Positions 50,625 to 59,899 of a stretch of 64,000 nt of DNA are shown piece after piece. Where the stretch lies: positions 1,302,001-1,366,000 of the forward strand of contig OZ260100.1 in assembly GCA_965284565.1 (NCBI GenBank), written 5' to 3'. The stretch is from BRH-c54 sp965284565. Lineage in GTDB: Bacteria > Bacteroidota > Bacteroidia > Flavobacteriales_E > Vicingaceae. Positions within the stretch are counted from its first letter, which is position 1. Each line of letters begins with the position of its first letter. The notes beneath the pieces are model-generated. The model saw only the letters and a list, made by a program, of their open reading frames with translations. It did not search any database and had not been told where the DNA came from. The position numbers and the translations under genes are program-made.

Positions 50625-53600
50625 ATGGCTAAAAAGAAAAAATTAAAAGAGTTTGGAATATCATCTTGGGCAATTGATAACAAGATGACCATCTACTTAA
50701 TGATAATGCTGATATTGATAACAGGAATATCCGCTTATTACGCAATGCCTAGAGAAAGTTTTCCAGAGGTTAAAGAAACTAAAATTTATATTAGTTCTGT
50801 TTTTCCAGGAAATACTTCTGAAGATATGGAGAAACTTATTACAGACCCTATTGAAGAAGAATTGCAAAACTTGAGTGGTATTACAAAAATTACTTCTACT
50901 TCTCAAGAGGATTATTCTATAATTATTGTTGAGTTTGAAGAGGGTTTTAGCATACCTGAAGCTAAATCTAAAGTTAAAGATAAAGTTGACCTTAAAAAAG
51001 CAGGTGCAGATTGGCCAACTTTTAATGGAGCTAAGGTAGAACCTAATATATTCGATTTGAACATAGCCGAAGAGTTTGCTATTATAAATGTTAATATTTC
51101 AGGAGATTATCCAGTTCAAAAACTGAAAGAATACGCTGAATATTTAGAAAAGAAAATTGAATTATTACCTGAAATTAAGCAAGCAGATATTCGTGGAGCT
51201 CAAGAAAAAGAAATTGAAGTAGCTGTTGACGTTTATAAAATGACGGCTTCAAAAATTAGTTTTGATGATGTAATTAATACCATTGCAGGAGGAAACACTA
51301 CTGTTTCTGCGGGTAATTTGGTAATGAATGAGCAAAGAAGAACCATTAGGGTTATTGGAGAAATTGAAGATGCTGTTGAGTTGGGCAACTTTGTTGTAAA
51401 AAATGAAAAAGGACCAATTTACCTTAAAGACATTGCTACCATAGCTTTTCAGGAAAAAGAAAGAACAACTTATGCTAGAGAATTTTCTAAGCCTGTGGTA
51501 ATGCTTGATGTAAAAAAGCTTTCGGGTAAAAACATGGTAGAGGCTGTCGAAAAAATTAAAGTTATTCTTGAAGAAGCTAAAAGCAATTATTTACCTAAAG
51601 ATTTAAGCGTTACTACTTCTAATGATCAATCTACAAAAACCATTAATCAAGTTGATGAGTTGGTAAATAATATCATTTTTGGTATTCTGTTGGTGGTTGG
51701 GGTATTAATGTTCTTTTTAGGATTTAGAAATGCTTTGTTTGTTGGTTTTGCCATTCCAATGTCTATGTTTTTATCGTTTACCTTATTAAATTTAATTGGT
51801 TATACGATGAATACCATGGTGCTTTTTGCCTTGGTTATGGGATTGGGAATGTTGGTTGATAATGGAATTGTGGTAGTAGAAAATGTGTTGCGTTTAATGC
51901 AAAAAGAAAACATGAGTAGAATAGCTGCCGCCAAACAAGGTATTGGTGAAATTGCTACACCTATTATCATTTCAACATTAACTTCAGTAGCAGCCTTTGT
52001 TCCACTTGGTTTTTGGCCAGGAATTATGGGTAATTTCATGAAAATATTCCCTATTACACTTTCTATAGTGTTGGGCTCTTCACTATTTGTAGCCATTTTT
52101 ATCAACTCTATGCTTACAGCAGATTTTATGAAAACTGAAGAAAAAGCGATGAGTAAAAAGTTCTTAATTAAACTAAGTGCTATTTTATTCTTTTTTGGTG
52201 TACTCAGTTTAATTATTGGAGGTGCTTTTAGAGGTATGGGAACTTTGTTAGTTTTTGCCTCCATCATACTTTGGGTATATAAATATTTATTGGTAAAAGC
52301 GGCTGATTATTTTCAGGAGACTATTTTGGTTGTTTTAGAAAGTAAATACCAACAATTTTTATCATTTGCTTTAAGTGGTAAAAAGCCATACGCATTTCTT
52401 TTCGGAACATTTGGGTTACTATTTTTATCGTTTGTTGTATTTGCTATTGCACAACCAAAAGTGGAGTTTTTTCCTGATAATGAACCCAACCAAGTATTTG
52501 TTTATTTAGAATATCCCGAAGGAACAGCTATTGAAAAAACCAATAAACTAACTAAAGAAATTGAAGCTAAAGTTTATAAAATAGTTGATAATTATAAGGA
52601 TGAAACAGGCTACAACTATATGGTAGAATCTGCCGTTTCTCAAGTTGGAGAAGGTGCTGGAAATCCACAAACTGACGGAGGTTCTAATGCAGAGATGCCT
52701 CACAAAGGAAAAATAACCGTTTCTCTCAGAGAGTCTAAATTACGAAGAGGAAAAAACAGTAAAGATTTTATGGAAGAAGTAAGAGAAGCTGTTGGTTCTT
52801 ATCCAGGAGTAAATATTTCTGTAGAAAAAGAAGCAGCTGGTCCTCCTGCAGGCTATCCTATTAACATTGAAATTAGAGGAAAGGATTATAATGAATTGAT
52901 TCTTACAGCAAAAAACCTTAGAGATGCAATTAATAAATTAAATATACCTGGAATAGAAGGATTAAAAATTGATGTAAATAAAAGTAAACCCGTAACAGAA
53001 ATAACTGTTGATAGAAAAAAAGCAGGAGAATTAGGTGTTTCTGTCGGACAAGTAGGAAGTCAATTGCGTAGATCACTTTATGGGGAAAAGGCCAGTGTTT
53101 ATAAGTCAGGTGGTGAAGAATATGATGTTGCTGTTAGGTTTGATGAAGCATACAAACATAACACTAATGCACTTTTTAACCAAAGAATTGTATTTAGAGA
53201 TCCGTCTAACGGGCAAATAAAAGATATTCCTGTTTCTACATTAATTACAACTAACAATACATCCTCTTACACTGCTATTAAGCATAGAGACTTAAATCGT
53301 GTGGTTACTTTGTATTCTTCTGTTAAAACAGGATATAATGCTACAGAAATTGTTCAAACCATTAAAACTAGGTTGTCTAATTTTAAAACAGCTAAAAACA
53401 CTACCATAGACTTTACTGGACAAATGGAAGAACAAGAAAAAAACATGGCATTTTTAACAACAGCTTTGTTTTCAGGGTTAGGATTAATTATTTTCTTATT
53501 GGTATTGCAGTTTAATTCTTTTTCAAAACCATTAATTGTGTTAATGACTATCTTCCTTAGCTTTATTGGAGTACTTTTTGGCTTGGTAATTTTTAACATG

Positions 53601-54059
53601 ACTTTCGTAATTATGATGACTATGGTGGGAATTATTTCTCTTGCCGGAATTGTGGTAAATAATGGTGTAGTGTTGCTCGATTATACTGAGCTTTTAGTGG
53701 AAAGAAAGAAAAAAGAATTAGGATTGGTTAAAAAAGATAAATTGGCTTTGCCAGAATTATTAAATGTTATTGTAGATGGTGGAACCGCTCGTTTACGTCC
53801 AGTATTGCTAACGGCCATTACTACCGTTTTTGGGTTGATTCCTTTAGCAATAGGATTAAATATAGATTTCTTCTCATTAATAATGGAGTTTGATGCTAAA
53901 ATTTATATTGGTGGAGATAACGTAATTTTCTGGGGACCATTAGCATGGACAGTAATTTTTGGATTAACCTTTGCCACTTTTTTAACGTTAGTTATTGTTC
54001 CTGTAACCTATTTTATTGTAGAGAAGTTTAAAATACGTGTTAGCAGGTGGAGAGCATAA
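50625..54059 (+). CDS. RND-family efflux permease
   Basis: A 1144-residue proton-driven exporter of the AcrB/CusA superfamily with 12 membrane spans and two large periplasmic loops. Landmarks are the start WAIDNKMTIYLMIMLILI, PRESFPEVKETKIYISSVFPG, and ALVMGLGMLVDNGIVVVENV in the fourth span with its proton-relay aspartate, mirrored in the second half by MVGIISLAGIVVNNGVVLLDY. It is about 100 residues longer than AcrB because of an extra hydrophobic insertion near residues 510-560. Substrates unknown. Confidence 0.94.
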   Translation: MAKKKKLKEFGISSWAIDNKMTIYLMIMLILITGISAYYAMPRESFPEVKETKIYISSVFPGNTSEDMEKLITDPIEEELQNLSGITKITSTSQEDYSIIIVEFEEGFSIPEAKSKVKDKVDLKKAGADWPTFNGAKVEPNIFDLNIAEEFAIINVNISGDYPVQKLKEYAEYLEKKIELLPEIKQADIRGAQEKEIEVAVDVYKMTASKISFDDVINTIAGGNTTVSAGNLVMNEQRRTIRVIGEIEDAVELGNFVVKNEKGPIYLKDIATIAFQEKERTTYAREFSKPVVMLDVKKLSGKNMVEAVEKIKVILEEAKSNYLPKDLSVTTSNDQSTKTINQVDELVNNIIFGILLVVGVLMFFLGFRNALFVGFAIPMSMFLSFTLLNLIGYTMNTMVLFALVMGLGMLVDNGIVVVENVLRLMQKENMSRIAAAKQGIGEIATPIIISTLTSVAAFVPLGFWPGIMGNFMKIFPITLSIVLGSSLFVAIFINSMLTADFMKTEEKAMSKKFLIKLSAILFFFGVLSLIIGGAFRGMGTLLVFASIILWVYKYLLVKAADYFQETILVVLESKYQQFLSFALSGKKPYAFLFGTFGLLFLSFVVFAIAQPKVEFFPDNEPNQVFVYLEYPEGTAIEKTNKLTKEIEAKVYKIVDNYKDETGYNYMVESAVSQVGEGAGNPQTDGGSNAEMPHKGKITVSLRESKLRRGKNSKDFMEEVREAVGSYPGVNISVEKEAAGPPAGYPINIEIRGKDYNELILTAKNLRDAINKLNIPGIEGLKIDVNKSKPVTEITVDRKKAGELGVSVGQVGSQLRRSLYGEKASVYKSGGEEYDVAVRFDEAYKHNTNALFNQRIVFRDPSNGQIKDIPVSTLITTNNTSSYTAIKHRDLNRVVTLYSSVKTGYNATEIVQTIKTRLSNFKTAKNTTIDFTGQMEEQEKNMAFLTTALFSGLGLIIFLLVLQFNSFSKPLIVLMTIFLSFIGVLFGLVIFNMTFVIMMTMVGIISLAGIVVNNGVVLLDYTELLVERKKKELGLVKKDKLALPELLNVIVDGGTARLRPVLLTAITTVFGLIPLAIGLNIDFFSLIMEFDAKIYIGGDNVIFWGPLAWTVIFGLTFATFLTLVIVPVTYFIVEKFKIRVSRWRA

Positions 54060-54089
54060 ATTATTTTTTTAACTAAAAATCAAAAAGTT

Positions 54090-54653
54090 ATGAGTAATAA
54101 AAAAATACTACCTCAGCAACAAAAAGAGGAATTATTAAAAACCTTACAATCTCGTTTTGAAAAAAACTTAAATCGCCACAAAGAACTTGAGTGGAAGAAA
54201 GTACAAGAAAAGTTGGAAGCTAATCCTGAAAAACTATGGTCGCTGAATGAAATGGAAGAAACCGAAGGAGAACCGGATGTAATTAAATATGATAAAACTA
54301 CTGACGAATATGTTTTTTATGATTGTTCCGCAGAAAGCCCCAAAGGTCGCAGGAGTGTTTGTTACGACCCTGAAGCATTGGAATCTAGAAAACAACATAA
54401 ACCTAAACATAGTGCTATTGGCATGGCAGCAGAAATGGGTATTGAATTATTAATTGAAGAGCAATATCATGAGTTGCAACAATTAGGAAAATTCGATACA
54501 AAAACATCTAGCTGGATTGCAACACCTGCAAATGTTAGAGCACTCGGAGGAGCCATTTTTGGTGATTGGCGTTACGGAAAAACCTTCATTTATCACAATG
54601 GAGCAGAATCTTATTATGCTGCAAGAGGGTTTCGTGCTTGCCTGAAAGTATAG
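54090..54653 (+). CDS. DUF4256 protein
   Basis: A 187-residue soluble protein matching the DUF4256 pattern: RHKELEWKKVQEKLEANPEKLWSL is split by helices, then VIKYDKTTDEYVFYDCSAESP, GRRSVCYDPEALESRK and a C-terminal SSWIATPANVRALGGAIFGD. The family is widespread and uncharacterised. It follows the RND gene by 30 bases and may be in the same transcript, although a functional link to efflux is not evident. Confidence 0.85.
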   Translation: MSNKKILPQQQKEELLKTLQSRFEKNLNRHKELEWKKVQEKLEANPEKLWSLNEMEETEGEPDVIKYDKTTDEYVFYDCSAESPKGRRSVCYDPEALESRKQHKPKHSAIGMAAEMGIELLIEEQYHELQQLGKFDTKTSSWIATPANVRALGGAIFGDWRYGKTFIYHNGAESYYAARGFRACLKV

Positions 54654-54705
54654 TTGTTAGCTTAGTAATTTAGATGAATTAGTATTAACCTTAAAATAAA
54701 TAGAG

Positions 54706-55086
54706 ATGAAAAATAAAATCATGTTTGTAATCTGTCTGTTATTTGGACTAATGTTCATTAATGCAGGACTTAATAAGTTTTTTAATTATATGCCGGTACC
54801 TGAAGACATGCCGGAATCTATGATGAAGTTGTTTGAAGCTTTTATGACAATTGGTTGGTTGATGCCGCTTGTTGCTGTGGCGGAGATAGTTGGGGGGGTA
54901 CTTTTTATTATTCCACGGGTTAGAGCATTAGGAGCTATCGTTATTTTTCCGATAATGGTAGGCATAATATTGACACACATTTATCAAGCACCTTCAGGAT
55001 TACCAATGGCGTTGGTATTGTTAGCAATAAACCTTTGGGTTATTTTTGAGAACAGAGATAAATATCTTGCTTTAATCAAGAAATAA
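54706..55086 (+). CDS. DoxX-family membrane protein
   Basis: A 126-residue membrane protein with four spans and the DoxX-like start MFVICLLFGLMFINAGLNKFF, followed by MKLFEAFMTIGWLMPLVAVAEIVGG. DoxX proteins are small quinone-associated or redox-related membrane proteins in many bacteria; the precise role here is unknown. It lies 52 bases after the DUF4256 gene and 36 before a methyltransferase gene. Confidence 0.85.
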   Translation: MKNKIMFVICLLFGLMFINAGLNKFFNYMPVPEDMPESMMKLFEAFMTIGWLMPLVAVAEIVGGVLFIIPRVRALGAIVIFPIMVGIILTHIYQAPSGLPMALVLLAINLWVIFENRDKYLALIKK

Positions 55087-55122
55087 GAGCTTTACGATTT
55101 TTGTTTTATAAAACCATAAACT

Positions 55123-55764
55123 ATGCATAGGTATAAGGAAACTTTTGAAACGTGGAATAAAATAGCTTCAATATATCAAGATAAGTTTATGAATATGAAT
55201 TTATACAATGAAACGTATGATGTTGTTTGTGATGCAATTAACCAACCCAAAGCCAAAATTTTAGAAATAGGTTGTGGACCAGGTAATATAACTAACTATC
55301 TACTATCAAAAAGACCGGATTTTGAAATTTTAGGAACAGATATAGCTCCTAATATGATAGAACTTGCAAAAAAGAATAATCCTAAAGCAAGTTTTACCAT
55401 TATGGATTGTAGGCAGATTGATCAGCTAAAAACAACATACAATGGAATAGTTGGTGGTTTTTGTCTGCCTTATTTGTCAGATTTAGATGCTGCTAAGCTA
55501 GTTACTGATTGTTCTAATTTATTAAGTGAAAACGGCCTGATTTATTTAAGTTTTGTTGAAGGTAATCCAGATAAATCAAATTATCAAGTTAGCAGTAGTG
55601 GAGATAGAGTATATTTTCATTTCTATCAATTAGATAGCATAAAAAAGCTACTTACAGATAATAATTTTGTAGCAATAAAAGTATTTTATGTAGAATACAA
55701 AAAATCAGAAACGGAAAAAGATATACATACTATATTGATAGCGAAGAAAACCTCTATAACCTAA
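55123..55764 (+). CDS. SAM-dependent methyltransferase (class I)
   Basis: A 213-residue Rossmann-fold methyltransferase. Motif I is ILEIGCGPGNITNYLL (about residues 46-61), motif II ILGTDIAPNMIELAKKN, and a later NGLIYLSFVEGNP strand. It has a C-terminal beta-sheet extension. Small-molecule methylation is the usual role; the substrate is unknown. It converges on the GlxA-type regulator gene with a 51-base gap. Confidence 0.88.
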   Translation: MHRYKETFETWNKIASIYQDKFMNMNLYNETYDVVCDAINQPKAKILEIGCGPGNITNYLLSKRPDFEILGTDIAPNMIELAKKNNPKASFTIMDCRQIDQLKTTYNGIVGGFCLPYLSDLDAAKLVTDCSNLLSENGLIYLSFVEGNPDKSNYQVSSSGDRVYFHFYQLDSIKKLLTDNNFVAIKVFYVEYKKSETEKDIHTILIAKKTSIT

Positions 55765-55815
55765 AATTGGTTGGTTGTTAAAAAGGAGTTTATATAGGAT
55801 TTTTTATACCATGTA

Positions 55816-56793
55816 TTAATTTACAAGCACCTTATTGTATTTATTTTTATACTCTATAGGACTTAATCCGGTTATTTTTTTAAAAGTAGCTCTAAAGGCT
55901 TTAGTATCAGAATAACCTACATCAAACATGATTTCATTAACGGTTTTAATACCTAGTTCCAATTGTTTTTTAGCAGCTTCAACTCTTATTCGTTGTAAGT
56001 ATTCTATTATAGTGTTGGCAGTTGCTTTTTTAAACCTACGCTCAAAGGTTCTCCTCCCTATTCCTATTAAATTACATAGATCATCAATGATAATTTTATC
56101 CATGTAATTTTTTTCAATAAATGTTTGAGCTATTTTTACATCAACATCAGCATGGTTTTTTTGAGCTTTAAAAATAATAAATGGCGACTGAGAAGTTCTT
56201 CCCGCATCTATCTGAAATATTTTAGAGCAATAAATAGCCGTTTCTCTATCTACCATTTTCTCTATTACATAAAGAATTAAATTAGCTGAAGAAAAAGCTC
56301 CTCCTCCCGTATAAATACCATCTTCATCTGTCATTATTTTATCTGAGAGCAAATTTACTTTAGGAAAAAGTTGTTTAAAAGGCTCGCTGGCACGCCAATG
56401 CGTTACACAATCTCTATCATTTAACAATCCGGTACTTGCTAATAAAAAAGCACCTAAACATAAACTTACTATTTGAGCTCCTGCTTGGTGTTGTGCATTT
56501 ATCCAAGGATAGAACTCATGGTTTAACTGTAATGCTTCAGCAATATTATTTTGAATAGGAGGAATGATAATAATATCAGTAGTGTTAATTTCGTGCAGTA
56601 GTTTGTCTGCTTTTATAGTGTACTGACCATTGTTAACTTGAATTTCAGGGACAATACTTACTATCTCAATATTAAATACGGGCGATTTTCCTTGTGTTTT
56701 TAAAAACTCATTGGTTTCGTGCAATCCCTGACGAGCATTTTCAAATCCAGCAAGGTTTACAAAGTGAGGTAATAAAATGGAAACATGTTTCAT
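55816..56793 (-). CDS. GlxA-type AraC regulator with DJ-1/PfpI domain
   Basis: About 325 residues. The N-terminal DJ-1/PfpI-like domain (VSILLPHFVNLAGFENARQGL; IVSLCLGAFLLASTGLLND with the nucleophile-elbow cysteine) is followed by a double AraC helix-turn-helix (DKIIIDDLCNLIGIGRRTF, FDVGYSDTKAFRATFKKITG). I choose ATG 56793 because the upstream frame to 56829 crosses the predicted promoter (TATTTTTG at 56806-56799). It is divergent from an SRPBCC gene and may regulate it. Confidence 0.9.
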   Translation of the reverse strand: MKHVSILLPHFVNLAGFENARQGLHETNEFLKTQGKSPVFNIEIVSIVPEIQVNNGQYTIKADKLLHEINTTDIIIIPPIQNNIAEALQLNHEFYPWINAQHQAGAQIVSLCLGAFLLASTGLLNDRDCVTHWRASEPFKQLFPKVNLLSDKIMTDEDGIYTGGGAFSSANLILYVIEKMVDRETAIYCSKIFQIDAGRTSQSPFIIFKAQKNHADVDVKIAQTFIEKNYMDKIIIDDLCNLIGIGRRTFERRFKKATANTIIEYLQRIRVEAAKKQLELGIKTVNEIMFDVGYSDTKAFRATFKKITGLSPIEYKNKYNKVLVN

Positions 56794-56875
56794 ATCAACA
56801 AAAATATAAAAATAATTGTCGCAAATCACCTTTTCATTGTCCTATTTACACCTCTTATTTTTTAAATAAAGCCCT

Positions 56876-56883
56876 TACATTTG
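56876..56883 (+). promoter_or_regulatory. -7 box of the SRPBCC/VOC operon
   Basis: TACATTTG matches TAnnTTTG, 44 bases before the SRPBCC ATG, within the divergent region shared with the GlxA-type gene. Confidence 0.45.
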
Positions 56884-56927
56884 TAGTGTTAATATCAATT
56901 TAGTCATTTTTTAAACTCCTTTTTATT

Positions 56928-57398
56928 ATGAAAACTACAGAATCAGCTATGAGTAACTTACATTTTGAAATTACCATTAATGCTCCTGTTGAAAAAGTAT
57001 ATCAACTTATGATTAGTAAACCAACATATGAGGAATGGACAAAAGAATTTAATCCTACATCTAACTTTGAAGGTTCTTGGGAAAAGGGTTCAAAAATTCT
57101 TTTTGTAGGATCAGATGAAAAAGGAAATGTTGGAGGAATGGTGAGTAAAATCAAAGAAAATATTCCTAACAAATTTATTTCTATAGAGCATGTAGGCTTA
57201 CTTCATGGCGACAAAGAAATAACAAGTGGTCCGAAAATAGAAGGTTGGTCAGGAGCATTAGAAAATTACACTTTTACAAGTGAAAACGGAAAAACAATAC
57301 TTGCTGTTGATACGGATAGTAATGAAGAATACAAGGCTTATTTTGAAGAAACATGGCCTAAAGCATTAAATAAACTTAAATCAATTTGTGAACAATAA
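56928..57398 (+). CDS. SRPBCC (AHSA1-like) domain protein
   Basis: A 156-residue START-like fold protein: LHFEITINAPVEKVYQLMISKPTYEEWTKEFNP is the typical first strand and helix region, split here for clarity into LHFEITINAPVEKVY and EEWTKEFNP. It has the late helix WPKALNKLKSICE. Such proteins bind hydrophobic ligands. ATG at 56928 is used; an ATG seven codons on is an alternative. It precedes a VOC gene by 14 bases, a frequent pairing. Confidence 0.85.
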   Translation: MKTTESAMSNLHFEITINAPVEKVYQLMISKPTYEEWTKEFNPTSNFEGSWEKGSKILFVGSDEKGNVGGMVSKIKENIPNKFISIEHVGLLHGDKEITSGPKIEGWSGALENYTFTSENGKTILAVDTDSNEEYKAYFEETWPKALNKLKSICEQ

Positions 57399-57412
57399 AA
57401 AACTTAAACATT

Positions 57413-57850
57413 ATGGCAACAGTAAACGCATATTTAAACTTTCCGGGAAATACGGAAGCAGCTTTTAATTTTTATAAAACCGTTTTTGGTGGTGAGTTTG
57501 ACGGAAAAATACACCGTTTTAGTGATATTCCACCATCTGATGATATGCCCCCTATCCCCGAAGCAGACAAAAATTTAGTAATGCATGTTTGTCTTCCTAT
57601 TCTTGGTGGCTCAATGCTTATGGGAAGCGATGCTCCTGAATCTATGGGTTTCAATGTAAAATTTGGTAATAATGTATATATTAACTTACAACCAGATACC
57701 AGAGAAGAAACTAAGCGTTTGTTTAAAGCACTTTCTGAAGGAGGAGTTGTTGAACAAGAGTTAATGGAGATGTTTTGGGGTTCATATTATGGAAGTTGTA
57801 AAGATAAATTTGGTGTGCAATGGATGTTTAATTGTGATGAAAAAGTATAA
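57413..57850 (+). CDS. VOC-family (PhnB/glyoxalase-like) protein
   Basis: A 145-residue vicinal-oxygen-chelate protein: NAYLNFPGNTEAAFNFYKTVFGG at the start, HVCLPILGGSMLMGSD in the centre and WGSYYGSCKDKFGVQWMFNC at the end, as in the PhnB/3-demethylubiquinone type. These proteins are usually dimers with a metal site; the enzymatic role is unknown. It lies in an operon after the SRPBCC gene. Confidence 0.88.
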   Translation: MATVNAYLNFPGNTEAAFNFYKTVFGGEFDGKIHRFSDIPPSDDMPPIPEADKNLVMHVCLPILGGSMLMGSDAPESMGFNVKFGNNVYINLQPDTREETKRLFKALSEGGVVEQELMEMFWGSYYGSCKDKFGVQWMFNCDEKV

Positions 57851-57865
57851 GTTAATAAGAAAAAA

Positions 57866-58084
57866 GTGATTTTGAATATAGAAATATTTAAAACAAATAT
57901 TCAGCAACACAAAGATGCTGAACGTATAGCTCAGAAAATACAATCATTTTTTCCTGATGCGGCAATTTCTTTTGATTTAGAAGATTGCGACCGTATTTTA
58001 AGGATAATGACCCAAACAAACGACCTTAATAAAGTTCCTGAATTGGTTAAACAAAATGGGTTTGAATGTGAAGTGTTGTTATAA
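57866..58084 (+). CDS. Small ferredoxin-fold-like protein (72 aa)
   Basis: A 72-residue soluble protein starting at GTG 57866 and 15 bases after the VOC gene. Its strand-helix-strand-strand-helix-strand pattern (MILNIEIFKTNI, AERIAQKIQSFF, CDRILRIMT, VPELVKQNGFECEVLL) resembles heavy-metal-associated or similar alpha/beta sandwich folds, without the CxxC metal motif. Function unknown. Translation from GTG is assumed because no ATG precedes the conserved pattern. Confidence 0.65.
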   Translation: MILNIEIFKTNIQQHKDAERIAQKIQSFFPDAAISFDLEDCDRILRIMTQTNDLNKVPELVKQNGFECEVLL

Positions 58085-58139
58085 ATGAATTAGTAATTAT
58101 TAGATTTAATAATACGATTGAGTAGAATAATCAAATTAA

Positions 58140-58439
58140 ATGGGAGTAGCAAAAGCAACATTAAGAATTTGTAAAAAAGGACATCAATATTATAAGAGTA
58201 GCGATTGTCCAACTTGCCCAACTTGCGAGAAAGAGAAAAAACCATCTGAAGGTTTCCTCTCACTACTTTCTTCCCCTGCAAGAAATGCATTGTTGAATTA
58301 TTTTGAAATAGATACACTAGAAAAATTGGCTACTTATACAGAAAAAGAAATACTAAAGCTTCACGGAATGGGAAAAGCCAGTATACCAATATTAAGGAAG
58401 GCACTAGAAGAAAAAGGACTAACATTTAAAAAAGATTAA
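58140..58439 (+). CDS. Zinc-ribbon plus RNA polymerase alpha-CTD-like protein
   Basis: A 99-residue protein with two parts. Residues 10-35 have CKKGHQYYKSSDCPTCPTC, a cysteine-rich zinc-ribbon-like segment. Residues 45-95 (LSSPARNALLNYFEIDTLEKL, then ILKLHGMGKASIPILRKAL) match the helix-hairpin-helix domain of the RNA polymerase alpha-subunit C-terminus. It may bind DNA or transcription machinery. It is separate from any rpoA and lies between small enzyme genes and a MATE gene. Confidence 0.75.
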   Translation: MGVAKATLRICKKGHQYYKSSDCPTCPTCEKEKKPSEGFLSLLSSPARNALLNYFEIDTLEKLATYTEKEILKLHGMGKASIPILRKALEEKGLTFKKD

Positions 58440-58516
58440 AGAAAAAATAACAAGCTGCTAAGAAAGTTAGCCTAAGTAGCTTAAAAAACATTATTTTTAT
58501 CTCCTCAAAAATTCTC

Positions 58517-59899
58517 ATGAACAGTTGGAAATTATTTAAAGAAGCCCTTTTAGGTAAAGAGCAAGACTTTACCAAAATCAACATTAAAACTGGTATTTTT
58601 CTTTTATCGGTTCCTATGATTTTGGAAATGGTTATGGAATCTCTTTTTGCTGTGGTAGATATTTTTTTTGTGGGTAAATTAGGAGATAATGCTGTGGCTA
58701 CAGTAGGCTTAACAGAAGCAGTAGTTATTATTGTTTATTCTGTTGGTGTAGGCATTAGCATGGCTGCAACAGCAATGGTAGCAAGAAGGTTTGGTGAAAA
58801 AAATTTTAAGGCTGCAGGTAGTGCTGCTTTTCAATTATTGATATTTGGTGGAGGCATTTCTATTGTAATTGCTGTGTTAGGTTTTCTGTTTGCCGAAAAT
58901 ATTTTGCAATTAATGGGAGCAAGTGATGAAGTAATAGCTATTGGGGTTCCTTATACACAAATTATTTTTGCAGGAAATTTAGCCATTATGCTGTTGTTTT
59001 TGATTAACGGAGCTTTTCGTGGTGCAGGGCAAGCACATTTGGCAATGCGAACATTATGGATATCTAACGGCATTAATATTTTTCTTGATCCATTACTTAT
59101 TTTTGGTATAGGTAGTTTTGAAGGTTTTGGCTTGGAAGGAGCTGCATGGGCAACCACCACAGGAAGAAGTATAGGAGTAATTTATCAACTATATCATTTA
59201 TTAAATGGAAAACATCGCCTAGTTATTCTTAAAGAAAACATTAAACTAAAGTGGAAGACAATGAGGCGTATCATAGAAATTTCTATGGGTGGAATGGGGC
59301 AGTTTCTTATTGATTCAGTTGCATGGATTGTACTAACACGAATTATTGCAGAATTTGGAAGTGCTTCTGTTGCCGGGTTTACCATTGCATTCAGAATTTT
59401 AATTTTTAGTTTAATGCCTGCTTGGGGGTTATCAGCTGCAGCTTCTACATTGGTTGGTCAAAATTTAGGAGCTAAAAAAGTAAAACGAGCGGTTATTTCA
59501 GTTTGGTTAACTGCACGGTACAATGTAATATTTCTTTCGGTTATTACCATCATTTACTTATTTTTTGGAAATGTGTTGGCAAGTTGGTTTACACTTAGCG
59601 AAGAAGTAAGCACCATTGCAGGCACAGGTTTAAGAGTTATTGCTTTAGGGTACGTGTTTTTTGCAGTAGGAATGGTAATGATTCAAGCATTTAATGGAGC
59701 AGGAGACACTAAAACCCCTATGTATATTAATATTGGTGTATTTTTACTACTCGAAATTCCAATGGCGTATATCTTAGCTATTCCTATGCAAATGGAAGTG
59801 TTAGGTGTTTTTATTACCATTGCTTTTTGTCATTCACTCCATGCACTTATTGCTATTTGGTTTTTCCGAAAAGGAAAATGGAAAAAAATTGAAGTGTGA
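58517..59899 (+). CDS. MATE-family efflux transporter
   Basis: A 460-residue multidrug/toxin exporter with 12 membrane spans in two homologous halves (VPMILEMVMESLFAVVDIFFV in the first, ISMGGMGQFLIDSVAWIVL in the second; FNGAGDTKTPMY near span 11). Driven by sodium or protons; the substrate cannot be predicted. Its stop directly abuts the stop of the convergent DUF3857 gene with no base in between. Confidence 0.93.
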   Translation: MNSWKLFKEALLGKEQDFTKINIKTGIFLLSVPMILEMVMESLFAVVDIFFVGKLGDNAVATVGLTEAVVIIVYSVGVGISMAATAMVARRFGEKNFKAAGSAAFQLLIFGGGISIVIAVLGFLFAENILQLMGASDEVIAIGVPYTQIIFAGNLAIMLLFLINGAFRGAGQAHLAMRTLWISNGINIFLDPLLIFGIGSFEGFGLEGAAWATTTGRSIGVIYQLYHLLNGKHRLVILKENIKLKWKTMRRIIEISMGGMGQFLIDSVAWIVLTRIIAEFGSASVAGFTIAFRILIFSLMPAWGLSAAASTLVGQNLGAKKVKRAVISVWLTARYNVIFLSVITIIYLFFGNVLASWFTLSEEVSTIAGTGLRVIALGYVFFAVGMVMIQAFNGAGDTKTPMYINIGVFLLLEIPMAYILAIPMQMEVLGVFITIAFCHSLHALIAIWFFRKGKWKKIEV

